Positions 63,493 to 64,000 of a DNA stretch of 64,000 bases are shown here, piece by piece. This DNA is from Rhynchopus sp. YZ270_cl-10. Taxonomy: Eukaryota > Euglenozoa > Diplonemea > Diplonemida > Diplonemidae. How positions within the stretch are numbered: the first letter of the stretch is position 1; each line of letters starts with the position of its first letter. The stretch spans positions 1 through 64,000 of the forward strand of contig OZ037839.1 of the NCBI GenBank assembly GCA_964035575.1. The letters run 5' to 3'. The notes under the pieces were generated by a model, which searched no databases, was not told where the DNA came from, and was given only the letters and a program-made list of their open reading frames with translations. A program made the translations under genes and the position numbers.

Positions 63493-63522
63493 TTTTTTTG
63501 TCATTGTTGTGTTTTTTGTCTG

Positions 63523-64000
63523 TGGTGGTGGTAGTAGGCTTGAAAATGAAATTTGAATTGAAATATCTGAACAGTGTGTACCTTGGTGCAATGACCGGTA
63601 CACCGGGGGGTAGACCCCCAACCGCGCAGTATACGAGGGGGTCTTGTCATTATTTAGTCTTACCTTGTCACATGACTAGTCATGGGTGGTAACTAGGTCG
63701 TGGTGTACTACATCCATTTCGTGGTTGGGTATCTGATGAAGGATCGCAAAAATGACAAAACCTTTCTTTTTATTCATCAGTTTGTTGATCGCATCCATCA
63801 ATTTGTTTTCAAACCCCCAAAAAGACCCTAAAACCCCCTTAAAAGACCCGCGCCCTGAGGTACGGCGAGAGGTGGAGCACAAAAGGGCGGGGGGAAAAGG
63901 GGAACGGTAAGACTTCAGGACAGCCAGAAGAAAAAGCATTGTTTCAGTTCCAGACGTATTGCATCCTTGCAGGGGTTTGTTCTGCAAACAAAATGCAACG
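63523..64000. other. Intergenic, no gene supported
   Basis: Contains TTCCAGACGTATTGCAT (near 63,950), which also occurs at about 53,361-53,378 next to LRR debris. No credible reading frame. Confidence 0.4.

Noticed and set aside
1-64000. tRNA, rRNA or spliced-leader RNA genes
   Set aside because: I looked for cloverleaf-like and rRNA-core segments by eye and found none convincing. A covariance-model search would be needed to exclude them.

Overview
This is a repeat-dense nuclear segment of a eukaryote, most likely a protist. The host genes that can be recognised have long open frames. One of them carries two clear GT-AG introns. All supported host genes from 30.4 kb to 63.5 kb lie on the minus strand. 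Most start codons sit a short distance downstream of an A/C-rich tract ending in CAG. Strand uniformity, cis-introns and acceptor-like leaders together resemble directional gene clusters with leader splicing, as in Euglenozoa. That placement is inference and weak; no rRNA, tRNA or other taxonomic marker was found.

Layout. 1-8,041: two giant period-8 satellites, first TTTGCGGG, then TCTGCGGG with interspersed GT-rich blocks. 8,042-10,870: a 10-bp satellite with four copies of a ~213-bp spacer. 10,875-12,750: transposon debris, including a Helitron Rep-helicase fragment and a possible recombinase relic. 13,005-17,781: two more TTTGCGGG arrays separated by a ~349-bp satellite. 17,784-18,184: a long inverted repeat with poly-A/poly-T arms. 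18,600-29,620: a non-LTR retrotransposon with a zinc finger, reverse transcriptase (RT) and restriction-like endonuclease (RLE), plus two OTU-like protease domains, and a stack of unrelated tandem repeats on its 5' side. 30,460-31,794: a BspA-type LRR protein. 33-35 kb: AT-rich DNA with hairpins and a TIR mini-transposon. 35,380-37,980: an unrecognised nuclear-looking protein. 38,260-42,045: a ~122-bp satellite interrupted by a small TIR element. 42,414-43,389: a 488-bp tandem duplication. 43,486-45,873: a secreted GH63 glycosidase. 46.8-48.8 kb: a truncated LRR copy joined to other gene debris. 49-50.3 kb: noncoding repeats. 50,350-64,000: an LRR gene, a GTACACAG-type array, LRR debris, three WD40-like genes, one dCache-HAMP-cyclase-like membrane protein and a very small membrane protein.

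The most distinctive host theme is a local family of proteins with a short ubiquitin-like head, usually starting MDVT or MEVH. The head is joined to different repeat tails: 25-residue LRRs in two genes and WD40 blades in three. A 58-residue membrane protein has a similar first few residues. The most distinctive mobile-element theme is the retrotransposon with OTU-like domains on both sides of its RT-endonuclease core.
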